6,060 bases of DNA from Candidatus Aenigmatarchaeota archaeon (GTDB lineage: Archaea > Aenigmatarchaeota > Aenigmatarchaeia > JACPZZ01): assembly GCA_016202795.1 (NCBI GenBank), contig JACQNY010000078.1, positions 1 to 6,060 of the forward strand. The letters are read 5' to 3'. Below, piece by piece: positions 1 through 5,185 of this stretch. Both the position numbers and the translations under genes were made by a program. The notes below the pieces were generated by a model. That model searched no databases, was not told the origin of the DNA, and saw nothing but the letters and a program-made list of their open reading frames with translations. Position 1 is the first letter of the stretch. Each line of letters begins with the position of its first letter.

Positions 1-737
1 AGTTTATCGCCGCCAAGCCCGTATTTTTTCCTGACTTCGGCTGTTCCCCATGCGCGCAAATATCTTTTGAACGCGGCTTCGTCCGCGGGCGAAATCTTGC
101 CTGTTTCTTTCATGTAATCTAAAATATCGCCCGCGCTAACGACAGAATAAAATGGAATTCCTGTTGCTTTGGTGAATTGCGCTATTGCCGCATCCCCGTC
201 GTCGTTAATCTCCTGACGGTCTGCCGCTATCAAGCCTGCAACAACATTGGGATCGTTGGAGACGGCGCGCAATAAATCCAACGCCTCCTGCTTTGTTTCG
301 CCTGTTGTGAAAACATCATCAACCATCAAAACATTTGAGCCGTCCCTTATTTGACGGCCTACCATGATTCGTTTCTGCAGCTGTTCCTTTGTGGTTCCGG
401 AACCCGTGGCTTCGCCATGCAGTTTTTCCTCTTTCCTGTTGTAGACGAACCCCATATCTACGCCTTCCTCGGCAAAGCTCATCGCAGTTGCTATCGCTAT
501 TTGTATGCCTTTGGAAGCCGGGCCGTAAATCGTTTCAAACCTGTCCGCGCCTATCATGGATTTTGAAGCTTCTCTGTAAGCAGCACCCAATCTTACTAGG
601 GCAGGACCGCCACTTACATCCCCGACGTTCAAGAAATAAGGCGACAGCCTCCCGCTCCTCAGTTTGAACGGCCCGCCGATTTTCAAAGCTTCGGTATCAA
701 GAAGGAACTGGATGAACTGGGCTTTGTACGGCTCCAT
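1..737 (-). CDS. pyrE: Orotate phosphoribosyltransferase, C-terminus outside window
   Basis: PyrE transfers orotate onto PRPP to give orotidine 5'-phosphate in cytosolic de novo pyrimidine synthesis. The first 245 codons are visible, with no stop before the left edge. Family landmarks run in order: FKLRSGRLSPYFLNVG (residues 24-39), the phosphate-binding YGPASKGI (71-78), the mobile catalytic loop NRKEEKLHGE (100-109), and the PRPP-binding VLMVDDVFTTGET (136-148) with paired Asp140-Asp141. The start at 737 is chosen because MEPYKAQFIQFLL matches the usual beginning of bacterial-type PyrE and an AT-rich box lies upstream. It is longer than the roughly 210-residue Escherichia coli enzyme: there are extra residues between HGE and the PRPP motif (about 110-133) and a long C-terminal extension. 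It is divergent from tRNA-Gln and is not obviously part of the tRNA cluster. Identity is firm from the motifs. Confidence 0.93.
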   Translation of the reverse strand, partial: MEPYKAQFIQFLLDTEALKIGGPFKLRSGRLSPYFLNVGDVSGGPALVRLGAAYREASKSMIGADRFETIYGPASKGIQIAIATAMSFAEEGVDMGFVYNRKEEKLHGEATGSGTTKEQLQKRIMVGRQIRDGSNVLMVDDVFTTGETKQEALDLLRAVSNDPNVVAGLIAADRQEINDDGDAAIAQFTKATGIPFYSVVSAGDILDYMKETGKISPADEAAFKRYLRAWGTAEVRKKYGLGGDK

Positions 738-748
738 TTGGATCTTCA

Positions 749-775
749 CTTAATAAGACTGTTAGATATTTATGC
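749..775 (-). promoter_or_regulatory. Putative archaeal promoter of pyrE
   Basis: On the minus strand an AT-rich ATAAATATC box (773 to 765) lies about 28-36 bases before the pyrE ATG at 737. Archaeal transcription usually starts about 25 bases after the TATA centre, which would place it near 744 and leave a leader of only a few bases. A second AT-rich stretch (TTATTAAG, 757-750) is closer and could be an alternative. No convincing Shine-Dalgarno precedes the ATG, which fits a nearly leaderless mRNA. This is position and composition only. Confidence 0.4.
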
Positions 776-845
776 TATTCTTGGCGTCCTTTTTAACCGC
801 TGGCCTCGATTAATATTTCAGTCGAACAACCAGAAACATATCCGA

Positions 846-855
846 TTGATATAGG
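846..855 (+). promoter_or_regulatory. Possible TATA box for the tRNA-Gln transcript
   Basis: TTGATATAGG is the best AT-rich TATA-like string on the plus strand near the tRNA. Initiation about 25 bases downstream would fall at about 876-878, exactly where the 10-bp hairpin begins, so the pre-tRNA would start with that hairpin. A second AT-rich string (TTAATATTT, 810-818) is farther away. No BRE can be identified with certainty. Confidence 0.3.
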
Positions 856-876
856 ATACGTTTCAGTCAGGAGCTA

Positions 877-899
877 GACGCATACCTTTGGTATGCGTC
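877..899 (+). repeat. Perfect 10-bp inverted repeat upstream of tRNA-Gln
   Basis: The arms GACGCATACC (877-886) and GGTATGCGTC (890-899) are perfectly complementary around a TTT loop. The hairpin ends 10 bases before the mature tRNA 5' end. In RNA it would be a stable stem in the 5' leader, if transcription starts upstream of it. It could be an RNA processing element, a transcript cap structure, or a protein-binding palindrome in DNA. It is not followed by a T-run, so it is not an ordinary terminator for the plus strand. Confidence 0.8.
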
Positions 900-909
900 A
901 ACTAAGAAC

Positions 910-1035
910 AGCCCCGTAGTGCAGCGGCCAAGCACGATGGGCTTTGGGTGGTAACTCGAACCATGCGCATACTGAATAGCGCATGCTTCAGTCAGACGAT
1001 ACCCATAAACGGCGGTTCGAATCCGCCCGGGGCTA
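910..1035 (+). tRNA. tRNA-Gln(UUG), intron-containing, no encoded CCA
   Basis: The mature tRNA reads CAA codons. The acceptor stem is AGCCCCG (910-916) with CGGGGCT (1028-1034), 7 of 7 pairs, and the discriminator is A1035. U8 and A9 are followed by the D-stem GTGC/GCAC (919-922, 932-935) with G18-G19 in the loop. The anticodon stem is ATGGG (937-941) with CCCAT (1002-1006), and the spliced loop is CTTTGGA with anticodon TTG at 944-946. The variable loop is AAAC. The T-stem GGCGG/CCGCC (1011-1015, 1023-1027) encloses the loop TTCGAAT, so C56 is base 1018. The anticodon loop is interrupted after position 37 by 53 bases. ATTAAAA follows the discriminator, so CCA must be added enzymatically, and a CCA-adding enzyme is encoded nearby. 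The A1-U72 pair is usual for tRNA-Gln. The spliced sequence resembles other archaeal tRNA-Gln genes. Confidence 0.96.
948..1000 (+). other. tRNA-Gln intron at position 37/38 (53 nt)
   Basis: Removing these bases restores a seven-base anticodon loop and joins G37 to A38. Position 37/38 is the standard site for archaeal tRNA introns cut by the splicing endonuclease EndA. The intron folds into a long imperfect hairpin: 954-968 pairs with 979-992, including the perfect 7-bp core CATGCGC/GCGCATG, one bulged C957 and one C-C mismatch. A competing stem ACTGAA (971-976) with TTCAGT (987-992) uses the same 3' arm. I could not draw a canonical 3-4-3 bulge-helix-bulge. The best central helix is TTTG (943-946) with CAGA (993-996), which leaves oversized bulges, so a relaxed splice motif is likely. 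Confidence 0.88.
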
Positions 1036-1044
1036 TTAAAATTA

Positions 1045-1072
1045 ACACGCGTTCGACAGAACGAACGCGTGT
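1045..1072 (+). repeat. Perfect 11-bp inverted repeat downstream of tRNA-Gln
   Basis: ACACGCGTTCG (1045-1055) and CGAACGCGTGT (1062-1072) are perfectly complementary around ACAGAA. The stem starts 9 bases after the discriminator and ends 26 bases before the preferred trm56 start. No T-run follows, so an intrinsic terminator is not supported. It may separate the tRNA trailer from the trm56 message, protect an RNA end, or guide processing. Its right arm contains the GTG at 1069 that otherwise opens the longest trm56 reading frame. Confidence 0.82.
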
Positions 1073-1085
1073 CTATTAATCATCG

Positions 1086-1092
1086 AAAGGTG
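1086..1092 (+). promoter_or_regulatory. Ribosome binding site deciding the trm56 start
   Basis: AAAGGTG ends six bases before the TTG codon at 1099 and is complementary to the 3' end of 16S rRNA. It supports TTG1099 over GTG1069, which sits in a hairpin, and over GTG1090, which lies within this site. Confidence 0.55.
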
Positions 1093-1098
1093 TCATTG

Positions 1099-1617
1099 TT
1101 GAAAATCTCCGTACTCCGCATTGGCCATCGCATATTCCGCGATCAAAGAATAACGACGCACTGCGCCCTTGCTTCGCGGGCGTTCGGAGCAGACGAAATA
1201 GTCATAGTTGGCGACAAAGACGAGAAATTAAAAAAGAACATCGAAAAAATCTCGTCCGAATGGGGAGGCGATTTTAAAATCTATTTTTCATCCACATGGA
1301 AAGACATAATAAAAAAATATTCAAATGAAGGCTACAAAATCACGCACTTATCGATGTACGGTTTACCGCTGCAAGACGTGGAAAAAGAAATCCGCAAAGA
1401 GGAAAAAATCCTATTGGTCGCGGGCGGAGAAAAGGTTCCGCCGGAAATGTACCATTTAGCCGATTACAACATATCCGTAACAACGCAGCCACATTCCGAA
1501 GTCAGCAGCATCGCGGTTTTTCTGGATCATCTGATGCAATCGGAAGAATTGAAAAAGGAATTCAAAAACGCCAAAAGGAAAATAATCCCTTCTGCCAAAG
1601 GAAAAAGGTTTGCTTAG
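1099..1617 (+). CDS. tRNA (cytidine(56)-2'-O)-methyltransferase (Trm56)
   Basis: Trm56 is a SAM-dependent SPOUT (trefoil-knot) enzyme that methylates the ribose of C56 in the T-loop, stabilising the tRNA elbow. With the TTG start the protein has 172 residues. Visible family blocks are VLRIGHRIFRDQRITTH (5-21) followed by ALASRAFGA, HLSMYG (83-88), LLVAGGEKVP (105-114), and the knot-region QPHSEVSSIAVFLD (130-143). The C-terminal 25 residues are lysine-rich. The longest frame opens at GTG1069, but that adds ten residues not seen in the family and its codon lies in a hairpin. TTG1099 gives MKISVLRIGHR, the normal family N-terminus, and has AAAGGTG upstream. The gene follows tRNA-Gln, whose T-loop contains the substrate C56, and is convergent with rnz. 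Identity is strong; the start is likely but unproven. Confidence 0.93.
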   Translation: MKISVLRIGHRIFRDQRITTHCALASRAFGADEIVIVGDKDEKLKKNIEKISSEWGGDFKIYFSSTWKDIIKKYSNEGYKITHLSMYGLPLQDVEKEIRKEEKILLVAGGEKVPPEMYHLADYNISVTTQPHSEVSSIAVFLDHLMQSEELKKEFKNAKRKIIPSAKGKRFA

Positions 1618-1622
1618 TTTTT
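1618..1622 (+). terminator. T-run after trm56
   Basis: Five T residues follow the trm56 TAG directly and fill the whole gap to the convergent rnz stop codon (1623-1625). Short T-runs can terminate archaeal transcription without a hairpin. With only five Ts the signal is weak, and read-through into antisense rnz is possible. Confidence 0.35.
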
Positions 1623-2528
1623 CTACAATTTCATGCGCATGAAATCTTTTGCCGTTATGGTATCCGGAAATATCTTTTTCGCGGACGTCTCAAAGTCTTT
1701 AAGCGAATGGTAACGCCTTGAAAAATGCGTAAGAATTAGTTTTTTAACGTTTGCTTTTTTTGCTATTTCCGCGACCTCGTCGACGCTGGAATGGGATTTC
1801 CTTCTTTTTTCTTCGTTCATCACATCTTCTAAAAAAGTCGAATCGTGTATCATTATATCCGCATTTTTCGACAGCTTGACCATATTTTCGCACGGCGTCG
1901 TATCGCCGGAGTATGTTATTTTTCGCCCTATGCGTGTTGTGGATACGTCTTCAAGTTTTATTTTCTTACCTTTGTGCATCACGCTTCCGTCGGCTTTTAA
2001 CTTTCCGATGATCGGACCCTGTTTTAACCCGTACACAACGGCTTTTTTCAAATCAACGTTTATCCTATCCGTTTCTTTGAAGCAATACGCGACCGCAGGG
2101 ACTGTATGGTTAACAGGTATTGAAAAAACCGAAAAATCCTCGTACTTCGCAACACTCTCGATTTCATTTCCGTCAAAATTTAATTCTTTTCCTTTTACCG
2201 GGAATCCGACGCCCCAATGCCCAAGTTCCAGTATATCTGAAACAAATAATTCAGCTTCAGGTCCGTAGATTGTCAGCGGTTTGTTGCGGTCTTCAAGGTT
2301 CATGGATTGTATCATTCCGATAAGGCCGGCAAAATGGTCGGCGTGCCAGTGCGTAATAAATATATCGTCGATTTTCATCGGGCTTTCGCCTGCGATTGCC
2401 ATCTGCCTTTGAGTTCCTTCGCCGCAATCCCATAAAAGCTGCCTGCCCTCATATTTTAACAATATGGCCGGATGGTTTCGCTCGCGCGATGGTATGCCGG
2501 ACCCTGTTCCAAGAAAAACTATTTCCAT
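1623..2528 (-). CDS. rnz: Ribonuclease Z (tRNA 3'-endonuclease)
   Basis: RNase Z cuts pre-tRNA just after the discriminator base to release the 3' trailer, producing the substrate for CCA addition. The 301-residue length is normal for the short form (ElaC/RNase ZS). The metallo-beta-lactamase fold is shown by MEIVFLGTGSGIPS at the N-terminus, DCGEGTQRQ (34-42), the zinc motif HWHADH (His60, His62, Asp64, His65), His141, Asp209 in TYSGDTTP, His246 in KSHSS and His268 in LTHFSRRY. The substrate-arm region contains YGLKQGPIIGKLK (166-178). The ATG lies two bases after the cca stop, with a G-rich stretch (GGGGCG) at the end of cca as the only possible ribosome site, so the two genes are probably co-transcribed and translationally coupled. 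It is convergent with trm56. The metal ligands look complete. Confidence 0.96.
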   Translation of the reverse strand: MEIVFLGTGSGIPSRERNHPAILLKYEGRQLLWDCGEGTQRQMAIAGESPMKIDDIFITHWHADHFAGLIGMIQSMNLEDRNKPLTIYGPEAELFVSDILELGHWGVGFPVKGKELNFDGNEIESVAKYEDFSVFSIPVNHTVPAVAYCFKETDRINVDLKKAVVYGLKQGPIIGKLKADGSVMHKGKKIKLEDVSTTRIGRKITYSGDTTPCENMVKLSKNADIMIHDSTFLEDVMNEEKRRKSHSSVDEVAEIAKKANVKKLILTHFSRRYHSLKDFETSAKKIFPDTITAKDFMRMKL

Positions 2529-2530
2529 TT

Positions 2531-3907
2531 TTACGCCCCGAAAAATTTCCGTATGAATGCTTTCGCATCTTTGCTGGATTTTATCAGCCCGTAAATTTTT
2601 TCATCAACCGCTATCTTTGACCCTTTGCAAATCGAAGCGGCGATGTAACTCGGAATTCCTACAGACTCCAGTTTCTTTTTGTTCTGCTTTAACACGCTTA
2701 ACAGAAAGTAAGGCGCGCTTGTATGCTTTCGCTCTGTCTCAACAACCCAATTTGTTCCTTCGACATAAGGTTTACGAACATCGTTGTTAATGTAATGCTC
2801 TACGAAATTGCGCGCATTTGAGTGTGCAAATATTGAAGGGCCTATCCTCTTTTTGATGTTTGATAGTTCGTGGACTTCCATTTCAAATATAACAATCGCA
2901 ATATTCTTTTCGTCCGACCAAGATCCATAGTTCATAACACGGAAATCGTTTTCTTTCAGCATTTGCGTTATTCTTTCCGCAGACCTTCGCATCTGCGGCC
3001 ACAATATGTCCGCGACAACCTTGGGCGGTTTAAAAACCAAAGCGATAACATTGGTTGCGCGTTGTTTCTGCAACCTTGCAAATTCAGCCTTCTCCATCGG
3101 CTTTCCTTTTTGTATCGTAAAGAATTTGTCAGAAGGTTTTTTGCAAAACTCTTTCGCTCTTGAAACAAGAAGCTCGAAATTTTTCGCAGAGACCGCCGCA
3201 GCCACGTTCCTTTTGGCGTCTACAGGATCGATTAAGACAAGCGCAGCATTCTCAAATTTTTGTTTCGGTTCGTTCTGGATCGTTATGACGTTTCCGGCCT
3301 TCCAATTAGAAATAGATTTTATCGCATTTTCAAAAGATCCGTATTTTATTATAAGCAGATCGCACATGTAGCCTGAAAATCCCTCGGTTTTTAAGTCGGC
3401 GCCGTAAACGCCTGCGGATTTGCAAAATTGTTTTAACAGCCGGACATCATTTGACTGCTCGGATTTCATGTTTTTTTCTATAAACTTTACGTGGAACGGC
3501 GTGCGGTCGACCGCAGATTTGATTTTGTCCGCCGAAGCTAATTTATAGCACGGAACAATGTCTATCTGAAATTTCCCGACAAAACCGCGCACATAAGGAT
3601 GCTGCGCATAAGAAATAACATGTCGCCCGCCGACAGATTTTATCGCTGCTTTGCCTATCGATAATCCGATTTTCCTAAGTTCCATCTCGTCCACAGTTTC
3701 AGGCAAGGCCACGAAAATATCGATTTCTTTCTTCTCTCTCAGCCATGTGTTCCTTGTTATGGAGCCTGCGAGTATTGTTTCCGCCCCGTATTTGTCCGAA
3801 AATTTCCCGACTGCTATCAGCAGTCTGCGGGAAATTTTCTTGATCTCTTCGGTCTCGCTTTTGCTGGGCATTATTCTTTTCAACGCCTTCGCAAGGACGC
3901 TTTTCAT
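2531..3907 (-). CDS. cca: CCA-adding tRNA nucleotidyltransferase, archaeal class I
   Basis: The enzyme builds and repairs the 3'-CCA of tRNAs from CTP and ATP without a template. The length of 458 residues suits the archaeal class I family. The nucleotidyltransferase core shows AGSITRNTWLREKKEIDIFV (47-66), with the Gly48-Ser49 motif and metal carboxylates Glu61 and Asp63. The third carboxylate is Asp116 in FQIDIVPCYK. The pattern matches Archaeoglobus fulgidus CCA (Glu59, Asp61, Asp110). The central and tail domains follow, with GFSGYMCDLLIIKYGSFE (176-193) being typical of the group. The ATG at 3907 has no clear Shine-Dalgarno but sits about 25 bases after a TATA-like box, suggesting a leaderless mRNA. 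The right end of a TnpB element lies about 30 bases upstream. The neighbouring tRNA-Gln lacks CCA and would be a substrate. Confidence 0.97.
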   Translation of the reverse strand: MKSVLAKALKRIMPSKSETEEIKKISRRLLIAVGKFSDKYGAETILAGSITRNTWLREKKEIDIFVALPETVDEMELRKIGLSIGKAAIKSVGGRHVISYAQHPYVRGFVGKFQIDIVPCYKLASADKIKSAVDRTPFHVKFIEKNMKSEQSNDVRLLKQFCKSAGVYGADLKTEGFSGYMCDLLIIKYGSFENAIKSISNWKAGNVITIQNEPKQKFENAALVLIDPVDAKRNVAAAVSAKNFELLVSRAKEFCKKPSDKFFTIQKGKPMEKAEFARLQKQRATNVIALVFKPPKVVADILWPQMRRSAERITQMLKENDFRVMNYGSWSDEKNIAIVIFEMEVHELSNIKKRIGPSIFAHSNARNFVEHYINNDVRKPYVEGTNWVVETERKHTSAPYFLLSVLKQNKKKLESVGIPSYIAASICKGSKIAVDEKIYGLIKSSKDAKAFIRKFFGA

Positions 3908-3925
3908 AACTAGTTTTTAATCAAA

Positions 3926-3937
3926 CCCGTATTTAAC
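3926..3937 (-). promoter_or_regulatory. Putative cca-rnz promoter next to the IS end
   Basis: On the minus strand, GGTTAAATACGG (3937 to 3926) centres on TTAAATAC, about 25 bases before the cca ATG at 3907. That is the spacing expected for a leaderless archaeal transcript. The inferred element end at 3938/3939 abuts or nearly abuts this box, so any upstream BRE is now contributed by the element's right end. Transcription reading out of tnpB could also enter cca. Confidence 0.42.
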
Positions 3938-3989
3938 CTGACATCCTCCCACGAATTCATTCGTGGGGTTCCTTTTGGTTCGGAACCTA
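3938..3989 (-). ncRNA. Right end and probable 3' part of the TnpB guide RNA (omegaRNA)
   Basis: In IS200/IS605 elements the RNA transcribed over the tnpB 3' end and right end acts as the scaffold of a guide RNA, with the guide copied from DNA just outside the element. On the minus strand two stems follow each other: GGTTCC/GGAACC (3987-3982 with 3972-3967), whose first arm overlaps the tnpB stop, then CCCACGAA/TTCGTGGG (3967-3960 with 3955-3948). They share base 3967, so only one can include it. GAGGATGTCA follows. The guide would begin at about 3937 or 3938 and read towards cca. How far the RNA extends into tnpB cannot be seen. Confidence 0.55.
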
Positions 3990-5021
3990 CTTGGTTTGAA
4001 GGTTTGGTGTCTCTCTCGTTAATAGAGTCGCACCTCTGGGCGTATCAGTGCTGCCCTTGAATAAATCCCTGTCTTTATTCAATTGACATATGCCCTCTCT
4101 TTTCGCTATATTGAACGAGGCGTTGGAATCGGCATTGTCAAAGTGCCCACATGATTGGCACACAAATTCTTTTCCGTTCCTTGTTCCTATGTTTCCACAC
4201 CTCGAACAGTCCTGAGACGTGTGCCGAGGTTCGACATAGACAATCGGTATTCCGCATAATTTTGCCTTGTATTCTATGAACGATTGGAGTTGGCGGAATG
4301 ACCAACTATGAAGAGCAAAGTTGAAACTCCTTCTGTGCTTTCTGTTGTTCCTTATACCCTTAAGTTTCTCGAGTTTGATTCCACATCCTTTCTCCTTTGC
4401 GACATCAACGATTTTCCTTGAGATTTTGTGGTTCAGGTCTTTTATCTTCCTGTTTTCCCTGTTCCTGATTCTTTTGAGAATCCCGAACCTCCCATTTCTC
4501 TGGGATGTCATTCTGACTGCCTTGTATTTTTTGTGAATATGAAGTGCCTCCTTGCCAAGCTTCACAACCTTCCCTGTTTCTGGGTTTCCCACCACTGCGA
4601 TGTGCCCAGTTGTATTCAAATCTACGCCTATGAACTTTTGGGTTTCAATCAGTTTGGGTTCTTTGAGAAAAACTGAAACGTATGCGAATTCCTCATCAAA
4701 TTCTATCTGGTTTATTTTCTCAAATGTTGAAGGGAAATGATATTTGAGGACAAGTTTGATTGATGGCACTTTTATTGTGTTCTGGGTAAGCGATATTCCC
4801 GTATTCGGCACGACAAGGTTTACGTTCTTTACCTCCTTTATTCTTCTGTTCCTTGCATACTTTCGGAGTATTTGATTCGCAATAATGGACTTCAGACCAT
4901 ACTGTTTCACGTCTTTAGTAGTTTGTGTTCTTGTTCTCACAGCGACTTCGGCTATTTGTTTTGCTTTGCGTAGTTCGGAGGAAAAATCCCTGTTATGTTT
5001 TACTTTGAAAGTCAGAATCAT
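3987..5021 (-). CDS. tnpB: RNA-guided endonuclease TnpB
   Basis: TnpB is an omegaRNA-guided, RuvC-type nuclease that cuts targets next to a short TAM and helps the element persist at donor sites. The protein has 344 residues. The RuvC-I motif IGVDLNTTG (131-139) supplies Asp134. RuvC-II IKLEKLKGI (215-223) supplies Glu218. RuvC-III FDNADSNASFNIAKR (294-308) supplies Asp298. A four-cysteine zinc ribbon (Cys272, Cys275, Cys288, Cys291) lies before RuvC-III, after EPRHTSQDCSRCG. All catalytic and zinc residues are present with no frameshift, so it is probably active. That argues against a nuclease-dead regulatory descendant. The N-terminal half is basic with a predicted beta-rich wedge region and is short compared with about 400 residues in ISDra2 TnpB. 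The start ATG is three bases after the stop of a 24-codon ORF. Confidence 0.96.
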   Translation of the reverse strand: MILTFKVKHNRDFSSELRKAKQIAEVAVRTRTQTTKDVKQYGLKSIIANQILRKYARNRRIKEVKNVNLVVPNTGISLTQNTIKVPSIKLVLKYHFPSTFEKINQIEFDEEFAYVSVFLKEPKLIETQKFIGVDLNTTGHIAVVGNPETGKVVKLGKEALHIHKKYKAVRMTSQRNGRFGILKRIRNRENRKIKDLNHKISRKIVDVAKEKGCGIKLEKLKGIRNNRKHRRSFNFALHSWSFRQLQSFIEYKAKLCGIPIVYVEPRHTSQDCSRCGNIGTRNGKEFVCQSCGHFDNADSNASFNIAKREGICQLNKDRDLFKGSTDTPRGATLLTRETPNLQTK

Positions 5022-5024
5022 GCT

Positions 5025-5099
5025 TTATCCCACTGGTTTTTGCCCGCCGGGGCAGACATATTGATATTCACCTGGCTTGTATACCTGATTTTCGGTCAT
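5025..5099 (-). CDS. Tiny 24-codon ORF upstream of tnpB, doubtful gene
   Basis: ATG at 5099 opens a frame of 24 residues, MTENQVYKPGEYQYVCPGG followed by QKPVG, ending in TAA three bases before the tnpB ATG. An in-frame TAG upstream fixes this as the longest version, and GGAA lies 6-9 bases before the ATG as a possible weak ribosome site. The YKPGEY...VCPGG segment resembles the first knuckle of small zinc-ribbon proteins, but only one cysteine is present, so it cannot bind zinc alone. It could be a short leader peptide coupling translation into tnpB, a decayed gene fragment, or chance. I do not recognise a family. Confidence 0.3.
   Translation of the reverse strand: MTENQVYKPGEYQYVCPGGQKPVG
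5041..5054 (-). repeat. GC-rich hairpin just before tnpB
   Basis: TGCCC (5041-5045) and GGGCA (5050-5054) pair around GCCG. On the minus strand the stem lies inside the 24-codon ORF, 20 bases before the tnpB start codon, and is followed by AAAAA. It is far more GC-rich than its surroundings and could affect tnpB translation in the mRNA. Confidence 0.5.
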
Positions 5100-5152
5100 A
5101 CGGAATTCCTACATGAAGAATGATATTCCGATAGAAGAAGTCTGCTCCATCT

Positions 5153-5169
5153 CACGATTTAACATCGTG
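5153..5169 (-). repeat. Left-end subterminal hairpin of the IS element
   Basis: CACGAT and ATCGTG pair around a five-base loop. The core CACGA...TCGTGG is shared with the right-end hairpin at 3948-3967. On the minus strand AAAG (5175-5172) stands two bases before the duplicated C that opens the stem. This resembles the arrangement in which a tetranucleotide at the hairpin foot recognises the cleavage site TTAC. That site lies 15 bases further out. Confidence 0.65.
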
Positions 5170-5185
5170 GACTTTCTGCCTCATC

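Noticed and set aside
351..667. Two overlapping plus-strand ORFs of 71 and 92 codons
   Set aside because: They lie entirely antisense to pyrE, which has clear family motifs; the translations show no recognisable domain.
861..909. Half-tRNA or permuted tRNA fragment upstream of tRNA-Gln
   Set aside because: The upstream copy of TTCAGTCAG suggested a split or permuted gene, but no acceptor, D-arm or T-arm sequence is present, and the intact cloverleaf at 910-1035 needs no partner.
948..1000. C/D box guide RNA inside the tRNA intron
   Set aside because: CTGA-like strings occur on both strands, but no RTGATGA C box is present at suitable spacing.
877..1072. Intrinsic terminators at the two hairpins flanking the tRNA
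   Set aside because: Neither stem is followed by a T-run on either strand in the right position.
1876..3163. Several plus-strand ORFs (up to 130 codons) across rnz and cca
   Set aside because: All are antisense shadows of two well-supported genes, and no motif or ribosome site supports them.
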